Source: Porphyromonas uenonis 60-3 (lineage in GTDB: Bacteria; Bacteroidota; Bacteroidia; Bacteroidales; Porphyromonadaceae). Taken from it: a stretch of DNA of 64,000 nucleotides. The stretch is taken from contig NZ_ACLR01000170.1 in NCBI RefSeq assembly GCF_000174775.1, positions 1-64,000 of the forward strand. The letters are read 5' to 3'. The translations under genes were made by a program, and so were the position numbers. Below are positions 63,009-64,000 of the stretch, in pieces (the first letter of the stretch is position 1; each line of letters opens with the position of its first letter). The notes under the pieces are model-generated. The model did not search any database. It had not been told where the DNA came from and saw only the letters and a list, made by a program, of their open reading frames with translations.

Positions 63009-64000
63009 CTAATTAGGAAAGCTTGATGTGTCACGCAGTAACTGCGATACGGTATGGCCCATATCGGTGGCGTGCTCGATGGCACCGCTCACGGCGATGC
63101 CGTCAATGTCTTTGTTGCTAAAGAGAGTCTCAGCATCTTCTGGTCGTATGCCTCCGATAGCTACAATCTGAGGAACGATGAACTGTCGGTTCGTCTCTTT
63201 GACTTGCTGAGCTATCTGCGAGATACCCTCTAAGCCTAGGATGGGAGCGAGGAGTGCTTTGGTCTGTGTGTCTCGATAGGGACCCACACCGATGTAGTCA
63301 ATGTTGGCCGCCAAGGCACGAGGTAGGTCGTCAAGACTATTGACCGTATAGCCGATGATGTACTCATCGCCTAGGATACGCCGCGCCTCTTGTGGAGGGC
63401 AGTCTCGCTTGCCGAGGTGAACCCCGTCAGCGTCTACAGCGATGGTGGCGATGATGTCGTCGTCGATGAGCAAGCAGGCATCGTAGCAATCGGTCAGCCT
63501 GCGGAGGCGCAGTCCCATCTCGATGCGCTCTTCGGTGGTCGCCTCCTTGAGTCGTAGCTGCACCCAGCGCCCGCCCGCCTCAAGGTATTGGGATACCTTA
63601 TTATATAGTCTGTCGGGGTCCGACTCGTTGGTCACGTACTGTAGATCAAAGTCAAAGTACAGATGCTGCTTCTTCCGACTTCCTCTAAATATCTTGGGAC
63701 AAAGTAGCTGTCGCTCGGGGAGGTTGGGTTGCCCCGCAAAGATAGTGGCGAGGTAGTGGCAAGCACGCTGCACGGAGCTAACGAGGCTGTACTCCATAGC
63801 CCAGTAGCTGGCGATTGCTGCGGAGAGCATACAGCCAGTCCCGTGGATTGACTTGTCGTAGCGATGCGTGTAGTAGGGGTGGATGCCGTCGCTAGTGATC
63901 AGTTGGTTGACCACAAGATGTGGCGAAGTGGTGTCGTGTCCACCCTTTAGTAGAATAGCCACATCGTGCTTCTGAGCAATGCGCTGGAGCTCTGCGGGAT
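63009..64000 (-). CDS. thiDE: ThiD-ThiE fusion: HMP-P kinase / thiamine-phosphate synthase (5' end outside window)
   Basis: The frame is open to base 64000, so the start lies beyond the window. The N-terminal part visible is the end of an HMP/HMP-P kinase: AILLKGGHDTTSP and the anion-hole block SIHGTGCMLSAAIASY. From about residue 110 of the visible frame it is a thiamine-phosphate synthase: VQLRLKE, LIDDD, GVHLGKRD, YIGVGPYRDTQTK, VAIGGI. Together it would phosphorylate HMP-P and join HMP-PP with thiazole phosphate. The family also shows such fusions in the order ThiD-ThiE in other Bacteroidetes. Confidence 0.92.
   Translation of the reverse strand, partial: PAELQRIAQKHDVAILLKGGHDTTSPHLVVNQLITSDGIHPYYTHRYDKSIHGTGCMLSAAIASYWAMEYSLVSSVQRACHYLATIFAGQPNLPERQLLCPKIFRGSRKKQHLYFDFDLQYVTNESDPDRLYNKVSQYLEAGGRWVQLRLKEATTEERIEMGLRLRRLTDCYDACLLIDDDIIATIAVDADGVHLGKRDCPPQEARRILGDEYIIGYTVNSLDDLPRALAANIDYIGVGPYRDTQTKALLAPILGLEGISQIAQQVKETNRQFIVPQIVAIGGIRPEDAETLFSNKDIDGIAVSGAIEHATDMGHTVSQLLRDTSSFPN

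Overview
The window looks like chromosome from a Bacteroidetes bacterium, most likely a Porphyromonas (an asaccharolytica/uenonis-like species rather than gingivalis). The evidence is the gene set and order (clpP-clpX-recQ-surA-ostA-mutL, fabH-era-der-ispD-recG, a ferredoxin-dependent 2-oxoacid oxidoreductase, menaquinone synthesis, short AMP nucleosidase, DUF4369/TlpA lipoprotein), the lack of Shine-Dalgarno sequences, and TAnnTTTG promoter boxes. No rRNA or tRNA gene was found. Family names come from motif recognition, not database searches.

Layout. 1-590: the N-terminal piece of an IS110 transposase with a structured noncoding end (candidate bridge RNA) beside a pair of extragenic palindromes. 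591-5309: an ABC exporter, a small HsdR_N-like nuclease-fold protein, then divergent AMP nucleosidase and holA. 5730-15840 (minus): clpP, clpX, recQ, a SurA-like chaperone, OstA/LptA-like protein, a small membrane protein and mutL. 15841-18101: a repeat-rich stretch with a secreted LRR protein and two inverted-repeat-bounded remnants. 18102-24306 (minus): fabH, era, der, ispD, recG. 24784-27655 (plus): phoH, queF and a lipid kinase. 27783-29439: a lipoprotein gene broken by two frameshifts. 29817-37202 (minus): TPR protein, outer-membrane barrel, a HAD/hotdog fusion and pepT, behind a full-consensus promoter. 37825-43990 (plus): korDABC, topA, truA. 44520-53039 (minus): a tightly packed ten-gene run (barrel protein, flavodoxin-fold oxidoreductase, ftsE-like, lysC, menA, sufS, rnhB, sirtuin, TlpA-like, tadA). 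53721-60139 (plus): a three-gene restriction/defence operon. 60361-64000 (minus): thiamine genes thiDE(fusion)-thiG-thiH-thiF.

The most notable locus is 53721-60139. A conserved 352-residue protein of unknown role overlaps, by ATGA, a 1309-residue protein with apparent GIY-YIG nuclease, SF2 helicase, adenine methyltransferase and target-recognition regions (a type-ISP-like order with a different nuclease). A KAP-family P-loop ATPase follows 24 bases later. The target-recognition part and the KAP gene are visibly more A+T rich than the rest, suggesting modular transfer.

The intergenic DNA carries several repeat families: a 54-base unit with a GGACGCAC...GTGCGTCC hairpin at three loci (with paired compensatory changes in the stem), a roughly 150-175 bp element with long terminal inverted repeats at four loci, a 22-base tandem array of GAAACTccAGTTTC palindromes, GGTTCC/GGAACC clusters, and CTCTAACC-type runs.
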